Below are positions 57,189 to 64,000 of a DNA stretch of 64,000 nt, one piece after another. Both the position numbers and the translations under genes were made by a program. Below the pieces are notes generated by a model. It had not been told where the DNA came from, ran no database searches, and was given only the letters and a program-made list of their open reading frames with translations. The stretch is from Mycolicibacterium austroafricanum. GTDB lineage: Bacteria > Actinomycetota > Actinomycetes > Mycobacteriales > Mycobacteriaceae. Within the stretch, counting starts at the first letter, position 1. Each line of letters opens with the position of its first letter. The stretch lies in NCBI RefSeq assembly GCF_000612725.1, contig NZ_HG964453.1:145010-209009 (forward strand), in the 5' to 3' direction.

Positions 57189-57946
57189 TGCGCGGCTACT
57201 TCGATCTGGCCGGGCGTTCCGCGCTGGTGACCGGCGCGGCGGGGGGCATCGGCTCCGCCGTCGCGCAGGCACTGGCCGACGCGGGTGCGGCGGTACTGGT
57301 CACCGACATCGACAAGGACGCCGCCGCCGTCGTCGCCCAGCGGATTTCGGATTCCGGCGGTCGCGCCGAGGCCGCCGCGCTCGACGTGTCCGACCGTGAC
57401 TCCGCCGACGCCGCGGCCGCGCAGGCCGCTGCGCTCACCGGCGGGGCACTGCACATCGTCGTCAACAACGCGGGGGTCACCAGGCCTGCGATGTTCGACA
57501 AGACCACGCCGGAGTCGTTCCGGCTGCTGTTCGACATCCACGTGATGGGCGCATTCAACGTCACCCAGGCCGCGCTGCCGTTCATCCCGATCGACGGCAC
57601 CGGGCGGATCGTCAACGTGACCTCGGCGGCCGGGCTCACCGGCACGCTCGGCCAGGTCAACTATTCGGCGGCCAAGGCCGGCATCATCGGCTTCACCAAA
57701 TCACTGGCGCGGGAACTGGCCACCAAGGGGATCACGGTCAACGCGCTGGCCCCGCTGGCGGCCACCCCGATGACCGAAACCATCCGTACCAACGAGAAGT
57801 TCGCGGCCAACATGATGAACCGCATCCCGATGAAGCGCTGGGCCGAACCGTCGGAGATCGCCGGTGCCTTCGTGTTCATGGCCTCGGATGCGGCGTCGTA
57901 CGTCACCGGGCAGGTGCTGCCGGTCGACGGCGGCATGGTTATCTGA
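57188..57946 (+). CDS. SDR-family 3-ketoacyl reductase/3-hydroxyacyl-CoA dehydrogenase-like
   Basis: A 252-residue classical SDR: LVTGAAGGIGSAVAQAL, IVVNNAGVT, NVTSAAGLTGTLGQ, YSAAKAG (Tyr-x3-Lys) and LPVDGG. The GQVNYSAAKAGIIGFTKSLARE block is that of FabG/3-hydroxyacyl-CoA dehydrogenase-type members. In this operon it would oxidise the beta-hydroxy group between hydratase and thiolase. Translationally coupled to the FadE. Confidence 0.92.
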   Translation: MRGYFDLAGRSALVTGAAGGIGSAVAQALADAGAAVLVTDIDKDAAAVVAQRISDSGGRAEAAALDVSDRDSADAAAAQAAALTGGALHIVVNNAGVTRPAMFDKTTPESFRLLFDIHVMGAFNVTQAALPFIPIDGTGRIVNVTSAAGLTGTLGQVNYSAAKAGIIGFTKSLARELATKGITVNALAPLAATPMTETIRTNEKFAANMMNRIPMKRWAEPSEIAGAFVFMASDAASYVTGQVLPVDGGMVI

Positions 57947-57950
57947 ACAG

Positions 57951-59186
57951 GTGAGCAGTTCCCAACCGAGCGCCGCGCCCCTGGCTGGGGTCACCGTCGT
58001 CGCCATGGAGCAGGCCGTGGCCGCGCCGATGTGCACCCGGGTGCTCGCCGACTTCGGTGCCCGCATCATCAAGGTGGAAAACCCCAACGGCGGCGACTTC
58101 GCCCGGGACTACGACGACGTCGTCAACGGGCCGGGAGGTCTGGCCGCGCACTTCGTGTGGTCAAACCGGGGCAAGGAGTCGGTGACGCTCAACACGAAGA
58201 CCGCTGGGGGATTGGACCTTCTGCACCGGTTACTCGACCGTGCCGACGCCTTCGTGTCGAACCTGGCCCCGGGTGCGACGGCACGCCTCGGTGTCGCTCC
58301 CGCCGACCTCGCTGCGCGGCATCCCAGGGTGATCCCGGTCGAGATCGACGGGTACGGGCCCGGCGGCCCGCTGTCGCACAAGCGTGCCTACGACCTTCTG
58401 GTGCAGGCGGAGTCCGGGTCCTGCGCGGTCACGGGATATCCGGGCATGCCGGCCAAACCAGGACCTGCGGTGGCGGACTTCAGCACCGGGCTCTACGCCG
58501 CGATCTCGATCCTGGCGCTGCTGTACGGGCGCGCCCGTCACCCGGGATCCGCTCCCGCGCCGTCGGTGGAACTGAGCCTGTTCGACGTCATGACCGATGT
58601 GATGGGCTATGCGCTGACCTACACCCAGCACTCCGGTATCGACCAGGAGCCGCTCGGCGTGGGCTCTCCGGCCGTTGCGCCGTACGGCGCGTTCCCGACC
58701 CGCGACGGCCAGACCGTCGTGCTCGGCACCACCAACGACCGTGAATGGCAACGGGTGGCGCGCGAGATCATCGACCGCCCCGATCTCGCCGACGACCCTC
58801 GGTTCGCAACCAACTCCGATCGGTGCGCACACCGGCAGATCCTGGAGGAGGCCATCGGAAGCTGGTGTGCCCAACACGATCTGGCCGAGATCCAGAAGAC
58901 GGCCGACGCGGCCGGCATCGGGAACTCCCGCTACAACCTGCCCAGCGAGGTCGTCGTCCACCCACATCTGGCGGCCCGTGACCGGTGGCGCACCGTCGCC
59001 ACGCCGAAGGGCGATATCCAGGCGCTGCGCCCACCACCGGTGATCAGCGACTTCGAGCAGCCGATGGGTGCGATCCCCGGTCTCGGAGAGCACACCGACG
59101 CGGTGCTCACCGAAATTGGCGTCACCCCAGACGAATTGAGGCAGCTGCGGGCCGATGGCGCGATCGGGCCGGCTTACCGTGGTTGA
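57951..59186 (+). CDS. CaiB/BaiF family (class III) CoA-transferase
   Basis: A 411-residue family III CoA-transferase: VAMEQAVAAPMCTRVLADFGARI, VWSNRGKESVTLNTKT, and HKRAYDLLVQAESG with the Asp that forms the anhydride. C-terminal LGEHTDAVLTEIGV is typical. GTG 57951 lies 4 nt after the SDR stop. It probably activates the acid entering this beta-oxidation block by CoA transfer. Overlaps the next gene by 8 nt. Confidence 0.91.
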   Translation: MSSSQPSAAPLAGVTVVAMEQAVAAPMCTRVLADFGARIIKVENPNGGDFARDYDDVVNGPGGLAAHFVWSNRGKESVTLNTKTAGGLDLLHRLLDRADAFVSNLAPGATARLGVAPADLAARHPRVIPVEIDGYGPGGPLSHKRAYDLLVQAESGSCAVTGYPGMPAKPGPAVADFSTGLYAAISILALLYGRARHPGSAPAPSVELSLFDVMTDVMGYALTYTQHSGIDQEPLGVGSPAVAPYGAFPTRDGQTVVLGTTNDREWQRVAREIIDRPDLADDPRFATNSDRCAHRQILEEAIGSWCAQHDLAEIQKTADAAGIGNSRYNLPSEVVVHPHLAARDRWRTVATPKGDIQALRPPPVISDFEQPMGAIPGLGEHTDAVLTEIGVTPDELRQLRADGAIGPAYRG

Positions 59187-59991
59187 CGACCAGGTGCTGT
59201 TGTCAACGGATCGTGACGGCGTGCGCACGCTGACCCTCAACCGTCCCGAGCGCCGCAATGCGCTCGACGCACGGTTGTGGGTGGAACTCGCCGACGCGCT
59301 TCGAGACCTCAAACGCGATCACGACGTCCGGGCGCTGGTGTTGACCGGCGCGGGTGGCGCGTTCTGCTCCGGTGCCGACATCGGCACCGGTGAGCAGATC
59401 CACCCGCGCTACAAGCTGGACCGCCTCACCGACGTGGCGCTGGCCCTTCACGAGCTGGCCGTGCCGACCATCGCGAAGGTCACCGGCATCGCCGTCGGCG
59501 CGGGATGGAACCTGGCGCTGGGCTGCGATCTGGTGGTCGCCACCCCGGAATCGCGGTTCTGCCAGATCTTCTCCAAGCGTGGGCTGTCGGTCGACCTCGG
59601 CGGCTCCTGGCTGCTGCCCAGGATCGTCGGCCTGCAACAGGCCAAGCGTCTGGTGCTGCTCGCCGAGATGATCGGCGCCGACGAGGCGCGTGATCTGGGC
59701 CTGGTGACGTGGGTGAAGCCGAGCGGCGAGATCGATGCCTTCGTCGACGATCTCGCCGACCGGTTGGCCGGCGGTCCGCCGTTCGCGCTCGCGCAGAGCA
59801 AGGCGCTGCTCAACGACGGTGCCAACGCCACGCTGCGGGAAGCGCTGGCCAACGAGGCGCGTGCCCAACCCGGCAACTTCGCGACCGCGGATTCGGTTGA
59901 GGCATATGCCGCGTTCGCCGCGAAGCGGGAACCGGAGTTCACCGGGGCATGGGTCCAGTACGAGAAGCCCACCCAGAAGGATGAGGAGTAG
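59179..59991 (+). CDS. Enoyl-CoA hydratase/isomerase (crotonase family)
   Basis: A 270-residue crotonase: LTLNRPERRNALD, oxyanion blocks FCSGADIGTG and VTGIAVGAGWNLALGCDLVVATPESRFCQIF, followed by RGLSVDLGGSWLLPRIVG. Expected hydration of the enoyl-CoA in the operon's beta-oxidation. GTG 59179 is preferred; it lies inside the CoA-transferase 3' end. Confidence 0.92.
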   Translation: MVDDQVLLSTDRDGVRTLTLNRPERRNALDARLWVELADALRDLKRDHDVRALVLTGAGGAFCSGADIGTGEQIHPRYKLDRLTDVALALHELAVPTIAKVTGIAVGAGWNLALGCDLVVATPESRFCQIFSKRGLSVDLGGSWLLPRIVGLQQAKRLVLLAEMIGADEARDLGLVTWVKPSGEIDAFVDDLADRLAGGPPFALAQSKALLNDGANATLREALANEARAQPGNFATADSVEAYAAFAAKREPEFTGAWVQYEKPTQKDEE

Positions 59992-59997
59992 AGGGTC

Positions 59998-61170
59998 ATG
60001 CGGGAAACGGTCATCGTCGGTGCCGTGCGTACGCCAGTGGGTAAGCGCAACGGCGGTCTGTCCGAGCAGCACGCGGCCGATCTGTCGGCGGTGGTGCTCA
60101 ACGAGCTTGTCGAGCGCACCGGGGTGGACACCGACGTGATCGACGACGTCATCTGGGGCTGCGTGTCCCAGGTCGGCGACCAGTCGAGCAATATCGGGCG
60201 GTATTCGGTGCTGGCCGCGGGCTGGCCCGAGCACATCCCCGGCACCACGGTGAACCGGGCCTGCGGGTCGAGCCAGCAGGCGCTCGACTTCGCCGTGCAG
60301 GCCGTGATGTCGGGTCAGCAGGACGTGGTGGTGGCCGGGGGAGTGGAAGTGATGAGCCGGGTCCCGCTGGGAGCCGCGCGCGCCACCGGGATGCCCTACG
60401 GGCCCAAAGTGTTTGCCCGCTATGACGACTTCTCCTTCAACCAGGGCATCTCGGCCGAGATGATCTCGCAGAAGTGGGGCTTCTCCCGCACCCAGCTCGA
60501 CGAGTACTCCGCGCTGTCGCACGAACGGGCCGCCGCGGCGCAGGACGCCGGCGCGTTCAAGGATCAGATCGTGCCGGTATTCACCGAAGGTGCGGACGCG
60601 GGGAGCAAAACAGGGGGAAGCGCGGTCACCGAGGACGAAGGCATCCGCCGCGGCACCACGGTGGAGAAGCTGGCCGGTCTCAAGCCGGCCTTCACCGAGG
60701 ACGGCGTCATCCACGCCGGCAACTCGTCGCAGATCTCCGACGGCGCCGCGGCGCTGCTGGTGACCACGATGGAGAACGCGGTGAACCTCGGGCTGACCCC
60801 GCTGGTGCGCTACCGCGCAGGCGCGGTCACCGGCGCCGACCCCAGACTGATGCTGACCGGCCCGATTCCGGCGACCGAGAAGGTGCTGCACAAGGCGGGT
60901 GTGACGCTCGACGAGGTGGGCGTCTACGAGGTCAACGAGGCGTTCGCGCCGGTGCCGCTGGCGTGGCTCGCGGACACCGGGGCCAACGCGGCCAAGCTCA
61001 ACCCGCTCGGCGGCGCGATCGCGCTCGGCCATCCCTTGGGGGCGTCCGGCGCCGTGCTGATGACGCGGATGATCCATCACATGCGCGACAACGGGATTCG
61101 TTACGGGCTGCAGACCATGTGCGAAGGCGGCGGCACCGCCAACGCGACGCTGATCGAACTCGTCAAATAG
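59998..61170 (+). CDS. Acetyl-CoA acetyltransferase (thiolase, FadA-like)
   Basis: A 390-residue thiolase. The nucleophile is Cys89 (NRACGSSQQAL), NEAFAP provides the Asn/Glu block, His345 is in GHPLGASG, and the second Cys375 is in MCEGGGTANA. All catalytic groups are present, so it should cleave a 3-ketoacyl-CoA to acetyl- or propionyl-CoA. It completes the beta-oxidation set with the FadE, crotonase and SDR. Starts 6 nt after the crotonase stop. Confidence 0.94.
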   Translation: MRETVIVGAVRTPVGKRNGGLSEQHAADLSAVVLNELVERTGVDTDVIDDVIWGCVSQVGDQSSNIGRYSVLAAGWPEHIPGTTVNRACGSSQQALDFAVQAVMSGQQDVVVAGGVEVMSRVPLGAARATGMPYGPKVFARYDDFSFNQGISAEMISQKWGFSRTQLDEYSALSHERAAAAQDAGAFKDQIVPVFTEGADAGSKTGGSAVTEDEGIRRGTTVEKLAGLKPAFTEDGVIHAGNSSQISDGAAALLVTTMENAVNLGLTPLVRYRAGAVTGADPRLMLTGPIPATEKVLHKAGVTLDEVGVYEVNEAFAPVPLAWLADTGANAAKLNPLGGAIALGHPLGASGAVLMTRMIHHMRDNGIRYGLQTMCEGGGTANATLIELVK

Positions 61171-61189
61171 CAGGCTTGGAGGACATCGG

Positions 61190-62338
61190 GTGCGCAGAGA
61201 TCTCTTCACCGAAGACCACGAGGCGTTCCGCGAACTGGCCCGCGACTTCGTCGACAAGGAGGTCGTGCCGCATTACCCGCAGTGGGAGAAGGGCGGCCGG
61301 ATGCCGCGCGAGGTCTTCGAGCGGATGGGCGAGCTCGGGATGCTCGGTATGGCCATCCCGGAGCAGTACGGCGGCGGCGGTCAGCCCGACTACCGGTACA
61401 ACGTGGTGCTGCAGGAGGAGGCGGCCCGTGCCCTGGTGACACTGTCGACGGTGCGCACCCAGCTGGAAGTGATCCTGCCGTACTTCCTGCACTACGCGAA
61501 CGACGAACAGCGCGACCGGTGGTTTCCCGGCTTGGCGTCGGGCACGGTTCTCACCGCGATCGCGATGACCGAGCCGGGGACCGGCTCAGACCTCGCGGGC
61601 ATGCGCACCACGGCGGTCCGTGACGGCGACGACTACATCGTCAACGGCGCCAAGACCTTCATCACCGGTGGCATGCAGGCCGACCTGGTGATCGTCGTCG
61701 CCCGCACGTCGACCGATCCGGACAACCGGCGTAAGGGGCTGACGCTGCTGGTCGTCGAGGACGGCATGGACGGGTTCACCCGGGGCCGCGAGCTGGAGAA
61801 GATGGGCTGCAAGGTCCAAGACACCGCCGAGTTGTCGTTCGTCGACGTCCGTGTCCCGGCGGCCAACGTGCTCGGTGAGGTCGACGAGGCGTTCGGATAC
61901 CTGGGGCACAATCTCGCGCAGGAGCGGCTGACAGTCGCGGTGGGCTCGGTGGCCCAGGCGCGCTCGGCGATCGCCGCGGCGATCGAGTACACCCAGAGCC
62001 GCAAGGCGTTCGGCACCCCGGTGGCCTCGTTTCAGAACACCAAGTTCGAGCTTGCGGCCTGCTCGACCGAGGTGGAAGCCGCCCAGGCGATGCTGGACCG
62101 GGCCGTCTCGCTGCATGTCGAGGGGGAGCTCTCCGGCGCTGACGCGGCCAGGACCAAGCTGTTCTGCACCGAGATGCAGCAGCGGGTGGTGGACCGCTGC
62201 CTGCAGTTGTTCGGCGGCTACGGCTACATGATGGAGTATCCGATCGCCCGGCTGTACACCGATGCGAGAGTGGCCCGGATCTATGCGGGCACCAGCGAGG
62301 TGATGAAGGTGATGATCGCCAAGTCGCTCGGCCTCTGA
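61190..62338 (+). CDS. Acyl-CoA dehydrogenase (isovaleryl/long-chain-type catalytic Glu)
   Basis: A 382-residue FadE: IPEQYGGGGQPDY, TAIAMTEPGTGSDLAGM, NGAKTFITGGMQADL, and LFGGYGYMMEYPIARLYTDARV. The position of medium-chain Glu376 is Ala (IYAGTSEV), while Glu245 in LAQERLTVA fits the isovaleryl/long-chain-type base. Probably the dehydrogenase for a second round or another chain length. GTG start 19 nt after the thiolase. Followed by a strong hairpin. Confidence 0.93.
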   Translation: MRRDLFTEDHEAFRELARDFVDKEVVPHYPQWEKGGRMPREVFERMGELGMLGMAIPEQYGGGGQPDYRYNVVLQEEAARALVTLSTVRTQLEVILPYFLHYANDEQRDRWFPGLASGTVLTAIAMTEPGTGSDLAGMRTTAVRDGDDYIVNGAKTFITGGMQADLVIVVARTSTDPDNRRKGLTLLVVEDGMDGFTRGRELEKMGCKVQDTAELSFVDVRVPAANVLGEVDEAFGYLGHNLAQERLTVAVGSVAQARSAIAAAIEYTQSRKAFGTPVASFQNTKFELAACSTEVEAAQAMLDRAVSLHVEGELSGADAARTKLFCTEMQQRVVDRCLQLFGGYGYMMEYPIARLYTDARVARIYAGTSEVMKVMIAKSLGL

Positions 62339-62340
62339 GT

Positions 62341-62389
62341 GATTTCGGTGTAGTTGGTCTCGCCCACGTTGACCAACGACGCCGAAATC
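62341..62389 (+). terminator. Strong hairpin terminator after the beta-oxidation operon
   Basis: A 19-bp stem (62341-62359 with 62371-62389) pairs at 17 of 19 positions around an 11-nt loop, beginning 2 nt after the FadE stop. It contains the same ATTTCGG/CCGAAAT element as the hairpin at 55899-55963. Factor-independent hairpin without T-run, common in mycobacteria. Confidence 0.7.
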
Positions 62390-62450
62390 GCGACGTGACA
62401 CCCGTCAAGAAATTTGTAAGCTGAGACCCTTGTCACAGCGGCCAAACCTA

Positions 62451-62470
62451 CCTACTGTGTGTTCACTAGG
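62451..62470. promoter_or_regulatory. Candidate TetR autoregulatory operator CCTAnTG-N6-CAnTAGG
   Basis: A 20-bp inverted repeat CCTACTG...CACTAGG, 22 nt before the TetR start codon, nested in a wider CCAAaCCTA...TAGGTTGG repeat (62442-62474). It differs from the GAGAAT-N3-ATTCTC family, so it likely serves this regulator alone. Confidence 0.5.
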
Positions 62471-62492
62471 TTGGTTCAAGCCGAGGAGATGA

Positions 62493-63134
62493 GTGTCAGC
62501 CCCCGAGTCCGCCGCGTCCGATCTGGGCAACGCCAAGAGGCCCTACGCGACGCTGTTCGCCAAAGGTGAGGACCGCAGACAGCGGATCCTGGCGGTGGCG
62601 GAGCGGCTGCTGGCACGCAACGGGTGGCGCAGCACGTCCCTCGCGCAGATCGCCAGGGAGGCGGGCGTCACCCCTGCGGGACTGCTGCACCACTTCGAAT
62701 CCAAAGAGCAGCTGCTCAATGCGGTGCTCGACGCGCGCGACGCCGATGACGACGCGCATGCCGACCGGTCCGGCGACCTCATCGCCGAGCTCACCCGGGT
62801 GCCCAAGCGCTTCGAACGGTCACCCGAGCTGGTCGGGACGTTCATGGTGCTGCTGGCCGAGAACCTCGCCCCCGACGCGCCGCTGCACGACCGCCTGCAC
62901 CAGCGCTACCGTGCCGCGGCGGACATCATCAAAGACCTCATCACCCGCGGTCAGCAAAAAGGGCTGTACCGCAAGGACTTCGACGCGGCCACCAAGGCCA
63001 CGGAGATTCTCGCCTTCATCAACGGAATGGAGATCCAATGGTTACTCGATCCTTCAATCCCGCTGACCGAGGTGTACCAGGGGTACGCGGAGTCGCTGGC
63101 TCGAGACCTGGCGGCGCAGCCGAGCCCGACATGA
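62493..63134 (+). CDS. TetR-family transcriptional regulator
   Basis: A 213-residue TetR protein: ILAVAERLLARNGWRSTSLA, AREAGVTPAGLLHHFESKEQLL (HTH). The ligand domain has the sequence ELVGTFMVLLAENLAPDAPL. GTG 62493 is preceded by GAGGAG. Its stop overlaps the start of the small gene at 63131. Separate from the upstream operon by a hairpin, so it has its own promoter with the operator at 62451. Confidence 0.92.
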   Translation: MSAPESAASDLGNAKRPYATLFAKGEDRRQRILAVAERLLARNGWRSTSLAQIAREAGVTPAGLLHHFESKEQLLNAVLDARDADDDAHADRSGDLIAELTRVPKRFERSPELVGTFMVLLAENLAPDAPLHDRLHQRYRAAADIIKDLITRGQQKGLYRKDFDAATKATEILAFINGMEIQWLLDPSIPLTEVYQGYAESLARDLAAQPSPT

Positions 63135-63634
63135 GGTACCGGCTCGACGTCGTCGCCCCGAACGTGGCTGACGCCGTGCGGTGCGCGGGTGGCTGGGTCT
63201 ACGACCGCGTCATGGCGGGGTGGGACGTCACGGTTCTGGTCGGAGCCGACGAAGACGTGCGTCCGCTGGAGATCCTCGGCGCCGCCACCCTGGACCTGGA
63301 ATCGGTCCTGGCGGCGTGGGAGCAGCGTCCGCATCCCCAGACCGTTGCGGTGGCCGCCGGCCTCTTCGGCCGTGACGAGCGGGTGCGCCGCGGCGTGCTC
63401 GGTGCGCTGGAACAGGGCGGCACCGAGGTGACGTTGTGGGGTGGGCCGGTGCCGTCCGAACTGGGCGGCAGCGTCGATCCGGTCCAACACCGCCTCAGCG
63501 CGGCTGCCCGCGCGTTCAAGGCTGCGGCGCTCGCGGCGGCCTGCGGTGCAGCCACCGAACCGGTCGGGCTGAGCGAGACCTTCTGTTGCGGCATGATGGC
63601 GTCGGTCGCCGCGGACCTGGTCCCGGCCAGCTGA
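63131..63634 (+). CDS. Hypothetical protein coupled to TetR
   Basis: A 167-residue protein starting MRYRLDVVAPNVADAVRC, with YDRVMAGWDVTVLVGADE, FGRDERVRRGVLGALEQGG, LWGGPVP and ending FCCGMMASVAADLVPAS. It has alternating alpha/beta character by eye. No cofactor loop or signal peptide. It overlaps the TetR stop (ATGA) and is therefore co-translated with it. I do not recognise the family; its pairing with a TetR suggests an associated ligand or redox function only by position. Convergent with the quinone oxidoreductase-type gene, 3 nt apart. Confidence 0.75.
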   Translation: MRYRLDVVAPNVADAVRCAGGWVYDRVMAGWDVTVLVGADEDVRPLEILGAATLDLESVLAAWEQRPHPQTVAVAAGLFGRDERVRRGVLGALEQGGTEVTLWGGPVPSELGGSVDPVQHRLSAAARAFKAAALAAACGAATEPVGLSETFCCGMMASVAADLVPAS

Positions 63635-63637
63635 GAT

Positions 63638-64000
63638 TCAGCTCAGGTCGATGACGACCTTGCCGATCGCGCGGCCGTCGCTGACGTGGCGCAGCGCAGC
63701 TACGGTGTCGTCCAGCGAATACACCGCGCCGACATGGGGTTTGACTCGACCCGAGACGAGCAGCTCGCGCAGCTCCACCTCGTTGCGGGTGAACTCGTCG
63801 GCGGGGACGTCCTGGAACTGAAACCCCAGCACGTGGACTCCCTTGATGAGAACCAGGTTCAGTGGGATGCGGGGGATGACCCCCGAGGCGAACCCGACGC
63901 TGACGAAGCGACCGCCCCTGCCCAGTGAGCGCAGCGCAGGTTCGCTGACGTCGCCCCCGACGGGGTCGACCACGACGTCGGCGCCGTCGGGAATCGCCTG
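63638..64000 (-). CDS. NADPH:quinone oxidoreductase-like medium-chain dehydrogenase (5' part beyond window)
   Basis: The last 120 residues of a medium-chain dehydrogenase/reductase reading in from the window edge. It shows PDGADVVVDPVGGD (end of the Rossmann region), LGRGGRFVSVGFASG, IPLNLVLIKGVHVLGFQ, and the C-terminal DTVAALRHVSDGRAIGKVVIDL. These match zeta-crystallin-type NADPH:quinone oxidoreductases. No zinc ligands are visible in this part. Role in the island is unclear; often acts on enoyl or quinone-like substrates. The start is outside the window. Confidence 0.88.
   Translation of the reverse strand, partial: QAIPDGADVVVDPVGGDVSEPALRSLGRGGRFVSVGFASGVIPRIPLNLVLIKGVHVLGFQFQDVPADEFTRNEVELRELLVSGRVKPHVGAVYSLDDTVAALRHVSDGRAIGKVVIDLS

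Noticed and set aside
59203-61257. 684-codon antisense frame opposite crotonase and thiolase
   Set aside because: Spans several real genes with catalytic residues on the other strand; translation lacks motifs.
1-64000. tRNA, rRNA, IS elements, integrases
   Set aside because: No cloverleaf, ribosomal sequence, transposase motif or terminal inverted repeats with target duplications were recognised on reading; a covariance-model scan would be needed to exclude small RNAs.

Overview
The window is high-GC actinobacterial DNA and almost certainly comes from a rapidly growing mycobacterium (Mycolicibacterium/Mycobacterium type). This is inferred from the density of FadD, FadE, crotonase and SDR genes, a mycofactocin-type SDR beside a P450, a wax ester synthase/diacylglycerol acyltransferase, many TetR regulators, frequent GTG/TTG starts and ATGA stop-start overlaps. 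I support 63 protein genes (two cut by the window edges). I see no tRNA, rRNA, insertion sequence, phage gene or CRISPR array.

Layout. 1-2579 (-): SDR, acyl-CoA synthetase and the start of a small protein. 2738-6800 (+): two-subunit B12-dependent acyl-CoA mutase, LLM oxidoreductase and CoA-transferase. 6788-7123 (-): 2Fe-2S ferredoxin. 7236-11313 (+): acyl-CoA synthetase, paired short and long acyl-CoA dehydrogenases, enoyl-CoA hydratase. 11314-11696: repeat-filled convergent gap. 11697-13209 (-): two SDRs. 13314-14189 (+): MeaB, the likely mutase chaperone. 14191-17195 (-): TetR, KstD-like flavoprotein, IclR. 17350-38076 (+): 19 tightly packed genes holding an MhpC/MhpA/MhpB-like meta-cleavage set, a KstD-like dehydrogenase, luciferase-like and cyclase-family enzymes, SDRs, a TetR, a ferredoxin-P450 pair, an amidohydrolase, two M24 proteins, a crotonase, a double CoA-transferase and an SDR. 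38080-41607: epimerase (-), acyltransferase and FadD (+). 41609-47228 (-): WS/DGAT, APH-like kinase, mycofactocin-type SDR, P450, TetR. 47379-48161 (+): crotonase, followed by a second repeat-filled convergent gap. 48484-54349 (-): paired FadEs, NTF2-like protein, amidohydrolase, unknown small protein, Rieske oxygenase, AhpD-like protein. 54593-63634 (+): amidohydrolase, then a complete beta-oxidation-type set (FadE, SDR, CoA-transferase, crotonase, thiolase, FadE), a TetR and an unknown protein. 63638-64000 (-): start-truncated zinc-free quinone oxidoreductase type gene.

How it fits together. This looks like one large catabolic island: CoA activation (three FadDs, three CaiB-type proteins), ring oxidation (two P450s, Rieske, KstD-like), extradiol cleavage (Mhp-like), beta-oxidation, and a carbon-skeleton rearrangement by the mutase with MeaB. 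The substrate cannot be read from sequence; a cyclic or polycyclic terpenoid/steroid-like acid is my inference. A palindrome of the form GAGAAT-N3-ATTCTC, or a degenerate relative, lies in all seven divergent promoter regions, which suggests one shared regulator for the whole island. The other main points of interest are an unusual active-site alanine in the mutase, a metal-competent/metal-deficient M24 pair, an amidohydrolase without its HxH motif, and two related repeat modules confined to the only two long convergent gaps.
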